A stretch of 55,620 nucleotides of DNA. It comes from JAKACA01 sp050010115 (lineage in GTDB: Bacteria > Actinomycetota > Acidimicrobiia > Acidimicrobiales > Bog-793). The stretch's first letter is position 1. Each line of letters opens with the position of its first letter. A model generated the notes under the pieces. It was not told the DNA's origin, ran no database searches, and saw only the letters and a list, made by a program, of their open reading frames with translations. Both the position numbers and the translations under genes were made by a program. Below are positions 33,347 through 41,678 of this stretch, in pieces. The stretch lies in assembly GCA_050010115.1 (NCBI GenBank), contig JBEKLQ010000015.1, positions 1-55,620 of the forward strand. The letters run 5' to 3'.

Positions 33347-35809
33347 ATGGCGGTGCCGATACCGGAGCGGGCGCAGGTCGTGATCATCGGTGGCGGCGTG
33401 ATCGGCCTGTCGACGGCGTATCACCTCACCAAGCAGGGCTGGTCCGATGTCGTGCTCCTCGAGCGCCACCAGCTCACTTCCGGCACGACGTGGCACGCGG
33501 CCGGCCTCATCACCTCGGCCGGGATGACCGACGAGGCCTCGCTCGAGATGAGCATCTACTCGCGGGAGCTCTACGCCCGCTTGGAGGAAGAGACGGGACT
33601 GTCGACGGGCTTTCGCCGCTGCGGCCACCTGCACATCGCCACCACGCCGACGCGGGTCGAGGCGATGAGGCGAGAGGCGGCATACGCCAAACGCTTCGGG
33701 CAGGAGTCACACGAGATCGGCCCTTCCGAGATCGCCGAGATCTGGCCGATGGCCGAGACGGCCGATCTGCTGCGCGGCTTCTATGTGCCCATCGAAGGGC
33801 GGGCAAACCCACACGACGTGGCCATGTCGCTCGCCAAGGGCGCCCGCCAAGGTGGCGCCACGATCATCGAAGGCATCCCTGTCACCGGGGTGGCACGAAC
33901 TCGCGACAGGGTGACGGGCGTCGTGACCGACCGAGGCACGATCTCCTGCGAGGTCGTGGTCCTCGCCGCTGGGATCTGGAGCCGGCAGTTCGGTGACACG
34001 ATCGGTGTGCGCGTGCCCTTGCAGGCCGCCGAGCACTACTACCTCATCACCGAGCCGTTCGAGGGAGTGCACCCCGACCTGCCCGTGCTGGAGGATCCGG
34101 CGACGTACGGCTACTTCCGCGAGGAGACCGGCGGCCTGCTGGTCGGGCTGTTCGAACCCGAGGCTGCGCCTTGGCACCCCGACGCCATCCCGACGGACTT
34201 CGCCTTCGGGGAGATCGAGCCGGACTGGGAGCGGATCAGCCCGTTCGTCGATCTCGCCATGTCCCGCGTCCCGGCACTGAAGACGGTGGGCGTGCGCAAG
34301 TTCTTCTGCGGTCCAGAATCGTTCACCTCCGACGTGCACCCGTTGTTGGGTGAGGTGCCGGAGCTGAGGGGTTTCTTCACGGCGACCGGTCTCAACTCGC
34401 TCGGGATCCTCCTCGGTGGCGGTGTCGGCAACGTGATGGCTGAGTGGATCGTGACCGGGCGGCCACCGCTCGACCTCACCGGGTTCACGATCGACCGGAC
34501 GAGCCCGCACGAGGCGACGCCGGCGTTCCGGCGAGCGCGGACGCCCGAGCAACTCGGTGTGCTGTTCGGTGACGCCGTGGCCCCGGGCTGGACGCCGGGA
34601 TCGGCTCGCGGCGTCCGGCGGTCGCCGGCGCACGAGCGGCTGGTGCGCTACGGGGCGCGTTTTGACACGACGACTGGCTGGGAGTGGGCGGACTTCTTCG
34701 CCGGGCTTGGTGAGCCCGTCCCCGACGTCATTCAGTCGTGGGAGCGGCAGGGTTACTGGACACTCGTCGAGGCCGAGCACCGTGCGGTCCGGGAAGACGT
34801 CGGGCTGCTCGACATGTCATTCATGTGCAAGTTCTGGGTGCAAGGCCGCGATGCCGCCGCGGTGCTCGATCGGGTCGTGGTCTCCGATGCCCTGAGCTCG
34901 CCCGTTGGCAAAGTCGTCTACACGGTGATCTGCCACGAGGGTGGCGGGATGTGGGCGGACTGCACGTTCACCAGGATCGCCGACGACTGCTTCGTCGTGA
35001 TCGGGACCGACCTCGTGCATCGGCGCCTCGAGGCGTTGCTACGGCGAGCGGTGAGCGAGGACGACGCCGCCACCGTCACGGACGTGACGGCCGGTCACGC
35101 GCTGTTCAGCGTGCAGGGGCCGAAGTCGCGCGAGCTGCTCTCGCGCGTCACCTCTGCCGAGTTGTCCAACGAGGCGTTGCCGTACCTGACGGGCCGGCAC
35201 ATCGACGTGGCCTACGCGCCGTCGGTGTGGGTGCAGCGGGTGACCTACGTCGGCGAGCTCGGCTACGAACTGCACGTGCGCGCCGACCTTGCCCTCGGCG
35301 TCTACGACGCCTTGTTCGAGGCGGGCGCGGACCTCGGCCTCCGCAATGTGGGGATGTCGGCTTTGAACGGCCTCCGCATCGAGAAGGGCTACCGCGACTA
35401 CGGACACGACATCGGGAACGACGATACGCCGCTGGAGGCGGGCATCGGCTTCGTCGTGGCCTGGGACAAGCCGGAGTTCCCCGGGCGTGAGGCGCTCCTC
35501 AAGCAGCGCGACAGCGGACCGCTCACCGAACGGCTCGTCAACCTCGTGGTCCTCGACCCCGAGCCGTTGCTGTTCCACGACGAGGACGTGCTTTGTGACG
35601 GCGTCCTCGTGGGCGAGGTAGAAGCCGGCGCGTACGGGTATACGCTGCGTGGCGCGGTAGCTATCGCCACCGTTCGGTGCGAGACGGGCGTGACCGCTGC
35701 TTGGCTTTCCGGCGGCTCGTTCGAGGTCGAGGTCAACAGCCGCCGGTACCCGGTCAAGGCCCAACTCGGGCCGCTTTACGACCCGAAGCGAGAGCGCATC
35801 CTCGCGTGA
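33347..35809 (+). CDS. Dimethylglycine/sarcosine dehydrogenase-type flavoprotein fused to GcvT-like domain
   Basis: 820 residues from ATG 33347, 63 bp from the kynU start. N-terminal FAD-dependent oxidoreductase: dinucleotide motif GGGVIGLSTAYHL (15-27) and SGTTWHAAGL, whose His50 matches the histidine that covalently binds FAD in dimethylglycine and sarcosine dehydrogenases. C-terminal half (~440-820) is a GcvT/aminomethyltransferase fold that captures the released formaldehyde unit on tetrahydrofolate (LDMSFMCKFWVQGRDAAAVLDRV, GELGYELHV, ALNGLRIEKGYRDYGHDI). Product is demethylated glycine derivative plus 5,10-methylene-THF. Exact substrate (dimethylglycine, sarcosine or another N-methyl amine) cannot be fixed. 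The 684 bp in-frame extension upstream is antisense to kynU and rejected. Confidence 0.93.
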   Translation: MAVPIPERAQVVIIGGGVIGLSTAYHLTKQGWSDVVLLERHQLTSGTTWHAAGLITSAGMTDEASLEMSIYSRELYARLEEETGLSTGFRRCGHLHIATTPTRVEAMRREAAYAKRFGQESHEIGPSEIAEIWPMAETADLLRGFYVPIEGRANPHDVAMSLAKGARQGGATIIEGIPVTGVARTRDRVTGVVTDRGTISCEVVVLAAGIWSRQFGDTIGVRVPLQAAEHYYLITEPFEGVHPDLPVLEDPATYGYFREETGGLLVGLFEPEAAPWHPDAIPTDFAFGEIEPDWERISPFVDLAMSRVPALKTVGVRKFFCGPESFTSDVHPLLGEVPELRGFFTATGLNSLGILLGGGVGNVMAEWIVTGRPPLDLTGFTIDRTSPHEATPAFRRARTPEQLGVLFGDAVAPGWTPGSARGVRRSPAHERLVRYGARFDTTTGWEWADFFAGLGEPVPDVIQSWERQGYWTLVEAEHRAVREDVGLLDMSFMCKFWVQGRDAAAVLDRVVVSDALSSPVGKVVYTVICHEGGGMWADCTFTRIADDCFVVIGTDLVHRRLEALLRRAVSEDDAATVTDVTAGHALFSVQGPKSRELLSRVTSAELSNEALPYLTGRHIDVAYAPSVWVQRVTYVGELGYELHVRADLALGVYDALFEAGADLGLRNVGMSALNGLRIEKGYRDYGHDIGNDDTPLEAGIGFVVAWDKPEFPGREALLKQRDSGPLTERLVNLVVLDPEPLLFHDEDVLCDGVLVGEVEAGAYGYTLRGAVAIATVRCETGVTAAWLSGGSFEVEVNSRRYPVKAQLGPLYDPKRERILA

Positions 35810-35861
35810 GGTTTCGGAGGCGGCTTCACCCGAGTCCCACTACGCATCAGAAAGGACACCC

Positions 35862-36893
35862 ATGCGTGTCGGCATCCTGACCGGTGGAGGCGACTGCCCC
35901 GGCTTGAACGCAGCCATCCGGGCCGTCGTACGAAAGTGCGAGCGAGGGTACGGAGATGAGATCGTCGGGTTCCGGGACGGCTGGCGGGGCGTGATCGAGG
36001 ACCTGACGATGCCGCTCGACGTCCAGCGTTGCCGGGGCATCCTGCCCCGTGGCGGGACGATCCTCGGGACGTCCCGGACGAACCCGTACCGCGTGGACGG
36101 GGGGCCGGAGCGAGCGCTTGAGACGCTCGAGCGTCACGGCATCGACGCGCTGATCGCCGTCGGAGGCGACGACACCCTCGGCGTCGCCAACAAGCTCGGC
36201 GCCAGCGGCATGCCGGTCGTCGGCATCCCGAAGACGATCGACAACGACCTGTCGGCGACGGACTTCACGATCGGCTTCGACACGGCGGTGCAGATCGCTG
36301 CCGAAGCCATCGACCGCTTGCACACGACCGCTGAGTCCCACGACCGGGTGATCGTCTGTGAGGTCATGGGACGCCACGCCGGTTGGATCGCCACTTACGC
36401 GGGGATCGCTGGCGGTGCGACGACAATCCTCGTTCCCGAGCAGCCGTTCGAGATCGACAGCGTCTGCGAGTACCTCCGGCACCGCCATTCGACAGGTCCC
36501 TACGCCTCCATCGTGGTCGCGGCCGAAGGAGCGAAGCCCGCTGAAGGCACGATCTCGATCGTCGCGCCGGAGCTCGACCAATTCGGCCACGAGCGCCTCG
36601 GCGGGATCGGGATGGTGGTGGCGGAAGAAGTGGAGCAGCGCACCGGGTTCGAGGCACGCGTGACGATCCTCGGCCACGTCCAGCGCGGCGGGACGCCGAG
36701 CGCTTTCGACCGGGTGCTGGCGACCCGCTTCGGGACGGCCGCTGTCGACGCCGTGCACGACGGCGATTGGCAGCAGATGGTGGCGCTGCACGGGACCCGC
36801 ATCGAGCGCGTCCCGATTGCGGACGCCGTTGCTCAGCTGAAGACCGTAGACCCGGACCTGTTCGCCTCCGTGGCCGAGGTGTTCTTCGGCTGA
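35862..36893 (+). CDS. pfp: 6-phosphofructokinase with pyrophosphate-type active site
   Basis: 343 residues, ATG 35862 with AAAGGA upstream. Group A phosphofructokinase: LTGGGDCPGLNAAIR, PRGGTILGTSRTNP, PKTIDNDL (catalytic TIDND), EVMGRHAGWIA and GHVQRGGTPSAFDR. Two positions that separate donors are of the PPi type: GGDDT puts Asp at 104, where ATP enzymes carry Gly, and Lys is at 124 in PKTIDND, where ATP enzymes carry Gly. Amycolatopsis-like PPi enzymes have the same pair. So fructose-6-phosphate is probably phosphorylated reversibly from PPi. The symbol is my inference; an annotation pipeline may call it pfkA. Confidence 0.9.
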   Translation: MRVGILTGGGDCPGLNAAIRAVVRKCERGYGDEIVGFRDGWRGVIEDLTMPLDVQRCRGILPRGGTILGTSRTNPYRVDGGPERALETLERHGIDALIAVGGDDTLGVANKLGASGMPVVGIPKTIDNDLSATDFTIGFDTAVQIAAEAIDRLHTTAESHDRVIVCEVMGRHAGWIATYAGIAGGATTILVPEQPFEIDSVCEYLRHRHSTGPYASIVVAAEGAKPAEGTISIVAPELDQFGHERLGGIGMVVAEEVEQRTGFEARVTILGHVQRGGTPSAFDRVLATRFGTAAVDAVHDGDWQQMVALHGTRIERVPIADAVAQLKTVDPDLFASVAEVFFG

Positions 36894-36924
36894 AGTCGTG
36901 GCGCCAAATCACCTCCTCGCCGGA

Positions 36925-36975
36925 GACGGTGTACGCGCTTTGTTCCGACAGTCGGAACAAACCGCGTACACCGTC
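36925..36975. repeat. Near-perfect 51-bp inverted repeat (24-bp arms, 3-base loop)
   Basis: Arms 36925-36948 and 36952-36975 match at 23 of 24 positions (one C:C mismatch in the stem, at 36938/36962), loop cag. It lies between the convergent pfp and msrA stops. There is no T-run, so it is a very strong symmetric stem: bidirectional terminator or an extragenic palindromic element. Confidence 0.9.
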
Positions 36976-37053
36976 GCGCCCTGACGAATGAACTGATCAC
37001 CCCGCTCCCGCCGGCCGTTGGTTCGGTCAGCCTCGCGATCGCCCCGTCGACGC

Positions 37054-37707
37054 CTACAGGCCGGCAACTCCGACCGGGCAGGCGACGCCCGTCCCACTCA
37101 GCCCGCAGTAACCACCGGGGTTCTTCGCCAGGTACTGCTGGTGGTAGTCCTCGGCGTAGTAGAAGGGCCCGGCCTCGGCGATCTCGGTCGTGATCTCGCC
37201 GTGGCCGACCGCCTTCAACGCCGCCTGGAAACGGTCCCGCGACTCCTTGGCCGCCGCCAGCTGCGCGTCCGAGCTCGTGTAGATGGCGGAGCGGTATTGG
37301 GTGCCGGTGTCGTTGCCCTGGCGCATCCCCTGGGTCGGGTCGTGACCCTCCCAGAAGATCCGCAGCATCTCCTCATAGCTCGTGACCGCAGGGTCGAACA
37401 CGACGAGCACGACTTCCGCGTGCCCGGTACGGCCCGTGCAGACCTCCTCATAGGTCGGGTTCGGCGTGTAACCACCCGCATAGCCGACAGCGGTCGTGTA
37501 GACGCCATCGGCCTGCCAGAACTTTCGCTCCGCACCCCAGAAGCACCCGAGCCCGAAGACAGCCGTCTGCATCGACTCGGGGAACGGTGGCGCGATCGGG
37601 TGCCCGAGCACCGTGTGGGTGCCTGAGGCGGGAATCGGCGTTGACCGCCCGCCGAGCGCGTCATCGCTCGGCACCATCTCGTACTTGCTCGACTTGAAGA
37701 AACCCAT
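37054..37707 (-). CDS. msrA: Peptide-methionine (S)-S-oxide reductase
   Basis: 217 residues, ATG 37707 with GGTGGGAT upstream. Repairs oxidised methionine using thioredoxin. The catalytic GCFWG motif is at 54-58 (Cys55), followed by AVGYAGGYTPNPTYEEVCTGRTGHAEVV and DPTQGMRQGNDTGTQYRSAIY. Recycling cysteines are in GYCGLSGTGVACP at the C-terminus. The ~45-residue N-terminal lead (MGFFKSSKYEMVPSDDALGG...) is the long MsrA form with a preserved start. Confidence 0.97.
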   Translation of the reverse strand: MGFFKSSKYEMVPSDDALGGRSTPIPASGTHTVLGHPIAPPFPESMQTAVFGLGCFWGAERKFWQADGVYTTAVGYAGGYTPNPTYEEVCTGRTGHAEVVLVVFDPAVTSYEEMLRIFWEGHDPTQGMRQGNDTGTQYRSAIYTSSDAQLAAAKESRDRFQAALKAVGHGEITTEIAEAGPFYYAEDYHQQYLAKNPGGYCGLSGTGVACPVGVAGL

Positions 37708-37761
37708 GGCCTATCCCACCTTCACTCTCGTACCCGTTCAGTCCTACCCGATCGAGCGGCG

Positions 37762-38046
37762 TTACGCGCCGGGGCCATCGTCACCCTCGGCCTGGAACCG
37801 CAAGAACAGCTCGACGAGCTCGTCTCGCGCCTCGATGGGTAGGTCCTCCGGCTCGACGCGCCCGAGCACGTCAATCGTCAGGCGCATCTGCCGGAGGTAC
37901 TCGTCACAGCCGTCGCAACCGGCCAGGTGCCGCTCGAGCCGGGCACGCTGCCTCGGGGACAGCGCACCCTCGAGGTAGTCGGTCATGAGCGCGACCGCAT
38001 CACGGCAGACGAGGTCTCGTCTCCATGCACTGAGCAGCCGCACCAT
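37762..38046 (-). CDS. Anti-sigma factor, zinc-finger (zf-HC2) type
   Basis: 94 residues. ATG 38046 shares one base with the sigma-factor stop (TGATG); a GTG one codon earlier would give a GTGA overlap. The N-terminal zinc anti-sigma domain is CRDAVALMTDYLEGALSPRQRARLERHLAGCDGCDEYL: Cys, then H-x3-C-x2-C. No membrane helix follows; the tail is acidic and helical, so this is a soluble, likely redox- or zinc-responsive inhibitor of the ECF sigma factor encoded just upstream. Confidence 0.9.
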   Translation of the reverse strand: MVRLLSAWRRDLVCRDAVALMTDYLEGALSPRQRARLERHLAGCDGCDEYLRQMRLTIDVLGRVEPEDLPIEARDELVELFLRFQAEGDDGPGA

Positions 38047-38639
38047 CACTTCTCCCCGAGATCCTGTTCGAGCATGGCCCGGACCCGTGTCCTCGCTCGG
38101 TGGAGGAGCACGCGCTGATTGCCTTCCGAGATACCCAACATCGCGCACACTTCGCTGGAGGACAGTCCCTCGATGTCGCGAAGCGTTACCACCTGGCGCT
38201 GCGAGTCTGGCAGCTGCTCCACCGTCTCCCGGATCCTCGTGGCGATCTCGGGAGCCGACAGCCGGTCGTCGATGTCGTCGGACCACGGCGCCGGCGGCTC
38301 GCGCCACGTACCACCGGCCGTGAAGCGGTCGGCACCGAGCCCGTCGCCGGTGTCGAGCTCGACCGACCGTGGCTCGCGAGCGCCCGTAGTCCTGGCCCGA
38401 TTGACCAGGATCCGGAAGATCCAGGTCTTCAACGAGGAACGGCCTTCAAAACGCCCAATGCCCTTGATCACCCCGATCCAAGTGTCCTGGACTACCTCTT
38501 CGGCCACCGCCCGGCTCGGCACGAAGGCGGACGCTACCCGGATCATCGAGGCGTTGTAACGATCGACGAGCTCCGCGAACGCCTGACCGTCGCCGGCGCG
38601 CAGCCGCCCGATCAGATCGCCATCGTCGGAGTCCGGCAT
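38046..38639 (-). CDS. ECF-type RNA polymerase sigma factor
   Basis: 197 residues from ATG 38639, with AGGGTGG 5 bases upstream. Region 2 reads AFAELVDRYNASMIRVASAFVPSRAVAEEVVQDTWIGVIKGIGRFEGRSSLKTWIFRILVNRART; region 4 reads ETVEQLPDSQRQVVTLRDIEGLSSSEVCAMLGISEGNQRVLLHRARTRVR. A ~45-residue acidic linker separates them. Co-translated with its zinc anti-sigma partner. It is divergent from the secreted beta-propeller gene, which could be part of its regulon. Confidence 0.95.
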   Translation of the reverse strand: MPDSDDGDLIGRLRAGDGQAFAELVDRYNASMIRVASAFVPSRAVAEEVVQDTWIGVIKGIGRFEGRSSLKTWIFRILVNRARTTGAREPRSVELDTGDGLGADRFTAGGTWREPPAPWSDDIDDRLSAPEIATRIRETVEQLPDSQRQVVTLRDIEGLSSSEVCAMLGISEGNQRVLLHRARTRVRAMLEQDLGEK

Positions 38640-38758
38640 TGCAGCCACCCTAGAGGCGGTGCGTAACGCTTGGCACGCACCGGGGACTGCACAGTCGCAA
38701 GCCGATGGTTCGTTGCGGCTTGGCCGATTCGTCCCTTATGGAAAGGAAACCCCGCGAC

Positions 38759-39940
38759 ATGACTTCATCGCTTCGCGCCCGGAGGTCGGCCGTCCTGGCC
38801 GCTGCTATGTTCGCCGGCCTCGGTGCGCTCTCGCTCTTGGCGGCTCCGCTGGCTGCCAGCGCCCAGACAAGGACGCCGGCCGACTCGCCGGGCGGCACCG
38901 CCAGCGCAGTATTCGTGCAGTCGAATGCCACGACCGGTAATCAGATCCTGGCGTACTCCCGCTCGGAGGGCGGCACGCTCTCGTTCGTCCACGCCTATGA
39001 CACCGGTGGCAAGGGTGCCCGTACGGCCGGCTCCGTCGTCGACCCGTTGGCCTCGCAAGGCTCGCTCGTTTACGACCCGTCGGGCGGCCTGCTCATCGCC
39101 GTGAACGCCGGAAGCAACACGATCACATCGTTCCGCACCAACGGCGACGTGCTGTCGCACGCCCAGCTGCTGCACGCCGGCCAGTTTCCTGTCAGCGTGA
39201 CGACACACGGCTCGCTCGTGTACGTGCTCGACGCCGGCGGCACCGGTACGGTCCGCGGCTACTTTGAGAGCCACGGCTGGCTGTCGCCGATCACCGGCTC
39301 GGGCCGGAACCTCGGCCTCAACCCGTCGCTGACGCCGCAGTACTTGAACACGCCGGGGCAGGTGGGTTTCTCGCCGGATGGGTCACAGCTCATCGTGACC
39401 ACGAAGGCCAACGGCAGTGACATCGACGTCTTCGGGGTCAAGACGGACGGCAAGTTGAGCGCCACTGCGGTCCACAACGCCTCGGCCGAGCCGGTGCCGT
39501 TCGGTTTCGTCTTCGACCCGCACGGTCGGCTCGTCGTCACTGAGGCCGGTGGCGCGGATGTCTCGACCTACGGCCTCGACGCCGACGGGTCGGTGACACT
39601 CGCCTCGACCGTCGTCGACGGGCAGGAGGCGCCGTGCTGGATCGCCTCGGTGGGTAGCTACTACTACGTCGCCAACGCCGGTAGCGCCGATATCTCCGGC
39701 TACCAGGTGAGCCCAGGCGGGGACGCCTCCCTCATCGCCGCCAACGGCGGTATCGCCGGCACGACCGACGGAGGCCCGATCGACCTGGCCGGTTCCAGCA
39801 ACGGCCAGTTCCTCTACGTCGAGGCCGGCGGCGCCGGCGCGGTGGACGAGTTCGCCGTGAATTCCGACGGCACACTCACCTCGCTGGGCTCGATCACCGG
39901 CCTGTCCGGCACCGGCATCGAGGGCATCGTCGCCTCCTGA
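38759..39940 (+). CDS. Secreted lactonase-like beta-propeller protein
   Basis: 393 residues from ATG 38759, with GGAAAGGAAA 8 bases upstream. Signal peptide ~1-36 (RRSAVLAAAMFAGLGALSLLAAPLAASA-Q). The body is a seven-bladed propeller of the lactonase/6-phosphogluconolactonase (YbhE) family, with repeated blades such as GSLVYDPSGGLLIAVNAGSNTITSF, GQVGFSPDGSQLIVTTKANGSDIDVF, FGFVFDPHGRLVVTEAGGADVSTY and GQFLYVEAGGAGAVDEF. Many exported members have no proven lactonase activity, so the role is open. Confidence 0.88.
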   Translation: MTSSLRARRSAVLAAAMFAGLGALSLLAAPLAASAQTRTPADSPGGTASAVFVQSNATTGNQILAYSRSEGGTLSFVHAYDTGGKGARTAGSVVDPLASQGSLVYDPSGGLLIAVNAGSNTITSFRTNGDVLSHAQLLHAGQFPVSVTTHGSLVYVLDAGGTGTVRGYFESHGWLSPITGSGRNLGLNPSLTPQYLNTPGQVGFSPDGSQLIVTTKANGSDIDVFGVKTDGKLSATAVHNASAEPVPFGFVFDPHGRLVVTEAGGADVSTYGLDADGSVTLASTVVDGQEAPCWIASVGSYYYVANAGSADISGYQVSPGGDASLIAANGGIAGTTDGGPIDLAGSSNGQFLYVEAGGAGAVDEFAVNSDGTLTSLGSITGLSGTGIEGIVAS

Positions 39941-39993
39941 ACGCTCTGTTCTGTTGTCCGTCTCACGCGGCCGGCGTGGCTCCCGATTGGCCC

Positions 39994-40056
39994 GGAGGCT
40001 GCGCCGGCCGCTGGCGCGGCTTCCGCCAACGGGAGGCTGCGCCGGCCGCTGGCGCG
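39994..40056. repeat. 25-bp direct repeat between convergent genes
   Basis: Two identical 25-base copies at 39994-40018 and 40032-40056 (38-bp period), each containing a quasi-palindrome gcgccggccgctggcgc. Between the lactonase stop (+) and the secreted protein stop (-). Each copy can fold, so a doubled bidirectional terminator is plausible. Confidence 0.75.
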
Positions 40057-40071
40057 CCGCTGGGGGCGCCC

Positions 40072-41187
40072 TCAGCCGCAGTGCTTGGTGTAGCCAGGCG
40101 TACCCGGCTGGTACGCCTCTCCTGAGTTCGGGCTCACCTGGAGGCACGCCTCGTCGACGGCGACGAAGTCGGAAGCCGGGATGGCCTTCAGCTGGTCGAC
40201 CTCGCTGTAGGTCCACCTCGTGTCCGCCGTCCCTTGGAAGTACCAGTTGCTGCCGTTGTCAGCCAGGATGAGACCGTAGGTCTTCATTGTGGTGATGACG
40301 GTCTGGCACATGGCCGAGCACTGCGATACCGGGAGTTTGAAGCTGGCATCGAGCCTGAAACGCGCCCCCATCGGCGGGCAGCTCGCATTCGCCTGCCCCG
40401 CCTCGTGCCGAGCAGGCCACAGGTACGACTTCTGCGTGCACTGGGCCGTGAAGCGGATGGCGTGGTCCATCGCCCCCGCCTTCACCTCGTCGTAGTTGAC
40501 GAGACCCGGCAGGATCGGCAACCCGGCGGCGTCGGCAGAGGTCCAACCTGCAGGGCGCAGGTGATTCGAGTTGAGGCTCCAGATCGCCCCCGACCCGGCC
40601 GTCGACTTGCCGCCGGCTTTGAAGTAGGCGTCGTAGAGCTCGTACAGGGTGCAGGTCTTCGGGTTCACCATGATGGCGTGGCGATCACCAGTCGCCTTTG
40701 GCCCACCTTCGATGGGCGTCGTGGCCGAGAACGGGTACGGGCCCTTGTCACTTTGGCCAGGGTCGGAGAACTTGACTGGAACGAGCGCCTGCGTCGGGCT
40801 CACGATCTGCCAGGGGATGCCATAAGGCTCGGACTTGTTCCCCGATGGCCCGTAGTCAGGGTGGAGATCCGTAGTCGATGCGCTCATGGCGGCAAGCCAG
40901 GTGGCGCTGTCCGGATTCACCGGCAAGCCGGTGATCGGGGTATTCCAGGCGTTGTCGGCTGGGAACGCCGGGCAGGTCGTCCCCGGGAGCATCGTTCCTG
41001 CCGCCGTGACAGCCGTGGCACGGGTACTGGACGCGCCCAAGCCGGCCGCCGTGGAGGCACCACGGGCCACGGTGCTGGCGCCGCTCAGGTTGGTGGCGCT
41101 GGCGGAGCAACCCGTGCCGGCGACGAGCCAGGCGCAGGCCGCAACCATGCCACCGGCCGCGAGGCGGCGGGATAAGGAGAACCGCAT
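40072..41187 (-). CDS. Secreted protein of unknown function with paired cysteines
   Basis: 371 residues from ATG 41187, with a strong AGGAGG 8 bases upstream. Signal peptide MRFSLSRRLAAGGMVAACAWLVAGTGC; Cys27 may be lipidated, though the -3 position is weak for a lipobox. A Thr/Ala linker leads to a ~290-residue domain with TCPAFPADNAWNTPITGLPVNPDS near its start, GDRHAIMVNPKTCTLYELYDAY, GAIWSLNSNHLRP, ARHEAG, and eight or so cysteines probably in disulfides. Similar secreted proteins occur in actinobacteria and myxobacteria, but I know no function. Conserved His, Asp and Glu could be catalytic. Confidence 0.8.
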   Translation of the reverse strand: MRFSLSRRLAAGGMVAACAWLVAGTGCSASATNLSGASTVARGASTAAGLGASSTRATAVTAAGTMLPGTTCPAFPADNAWNTPITGLPVNPDSATWLAAMSASTTDLHPDYGPSGNKSEPYGIPWQIVSPTQALVPVKFSDPGQSDKGPYPFSATTPIEGGPKATGDRHAIMVNPKTCTLYELYDAYFKAGGKSTAGSGAIWSLNSNHLRPAGWTSADAAGLPILPGLVNYDEVKAGAMDHAIRFTAQCTQKSYLWPARHEAGQANASCPPMGARFRLDASFKLPVSQCSAMCQTVITTMKTYGLILADNGSNWYFQGTADTRWTYSEVDQLKAIPASDFVAVDEACLQVSPNSGEAYQPGTPGYTKHCG

Positions 41188-41270
41188 CGATTTCCTCCTC
41201 TGCCAGCACCCCAAGATCCCTGGGCCGCTGCCGCCAGTCTACGACCGGCCCTCTGGGCGAGCGGCGGGCT

Positions 41271-41678
41271 GTGGCATCATCGCCGAACGCTCCCCCCGTC
41301 CCCGACCCCAGCAGGTGCTCGCTATCCGGATGGTCCGGAGCGGCGATCGTCCTTGCCGGTCTTGCCGGTCTTGCCGGTCTCGCCGGTCTCGCCGGTCTTG
41401 CCGGTCTTGCCGGTCTCGCCGGTCTTGCCGGTCTCGCCGGTCTCGTAAGCCCCGGCGTCACGCTCTCCCGAGAGGCGACCGCTGCGGCACGATCGGTCTT
41501 CGGGCTGACCCCTGACCAGATCGCCGATCTCGTACGGGCGTCGACCTCGGGGGTCGAGCTGAGGGTCGCCGGTTACGAGAGTGACGTCGAGATCGCCGTG
41601 GAAGTGGACGCCGATGACGTCGTGCCGATCCTCCGGGAAGAGAGCGCCGGCTTCCGGCGGGAGCCGGCGAGTGCCTAG
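41271..41678 (+). CDS. Small putative membrane protein with (Leu-Ala-Gly)n helix
   Basis: 135 codons from GTG 41271; the true start is unsure. Residues ~27-58 are VLAG(LAG)n, coded by ten 9-bp repeats; the hydrophobic stretch could span the membrane. The C-terminal ~75 residues (REATAAARSVFGLTPDQIADLVRAS..., VEIAVEVDADDVVPILREES) look like a small folded domain with strong G/C third-position bias. The T/C differences between repeat units are silent only in this frame (ctt/ctc Leu), whereas the opposite-strand frame would change Glu/Lys. It ends 4 bases into the holB stop region. No function known. Confidence 0.45.
   Translation: MASSPNAPPVPDPSRCSLSGWSGAAIVLAGLAGLAGLAGLAGLAGLAGLAGLAGLAGLVSPGVTLSREATAAARSVFGLTPDQIADLVRASTSGVELRVAGYESDVEIAVEVDADDVVPILREESAGFRREPASA
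41352..41441. repeat. 9-bp tandem repeat, ten copies (ct(t/c)gccggt)
   Basis: Ten consecutive units with the only variation at the third base. Encodes (Leu-Ala-Gly)10 on the plus strand. Copy number is expected to be unstable. Confidence 0.95.
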
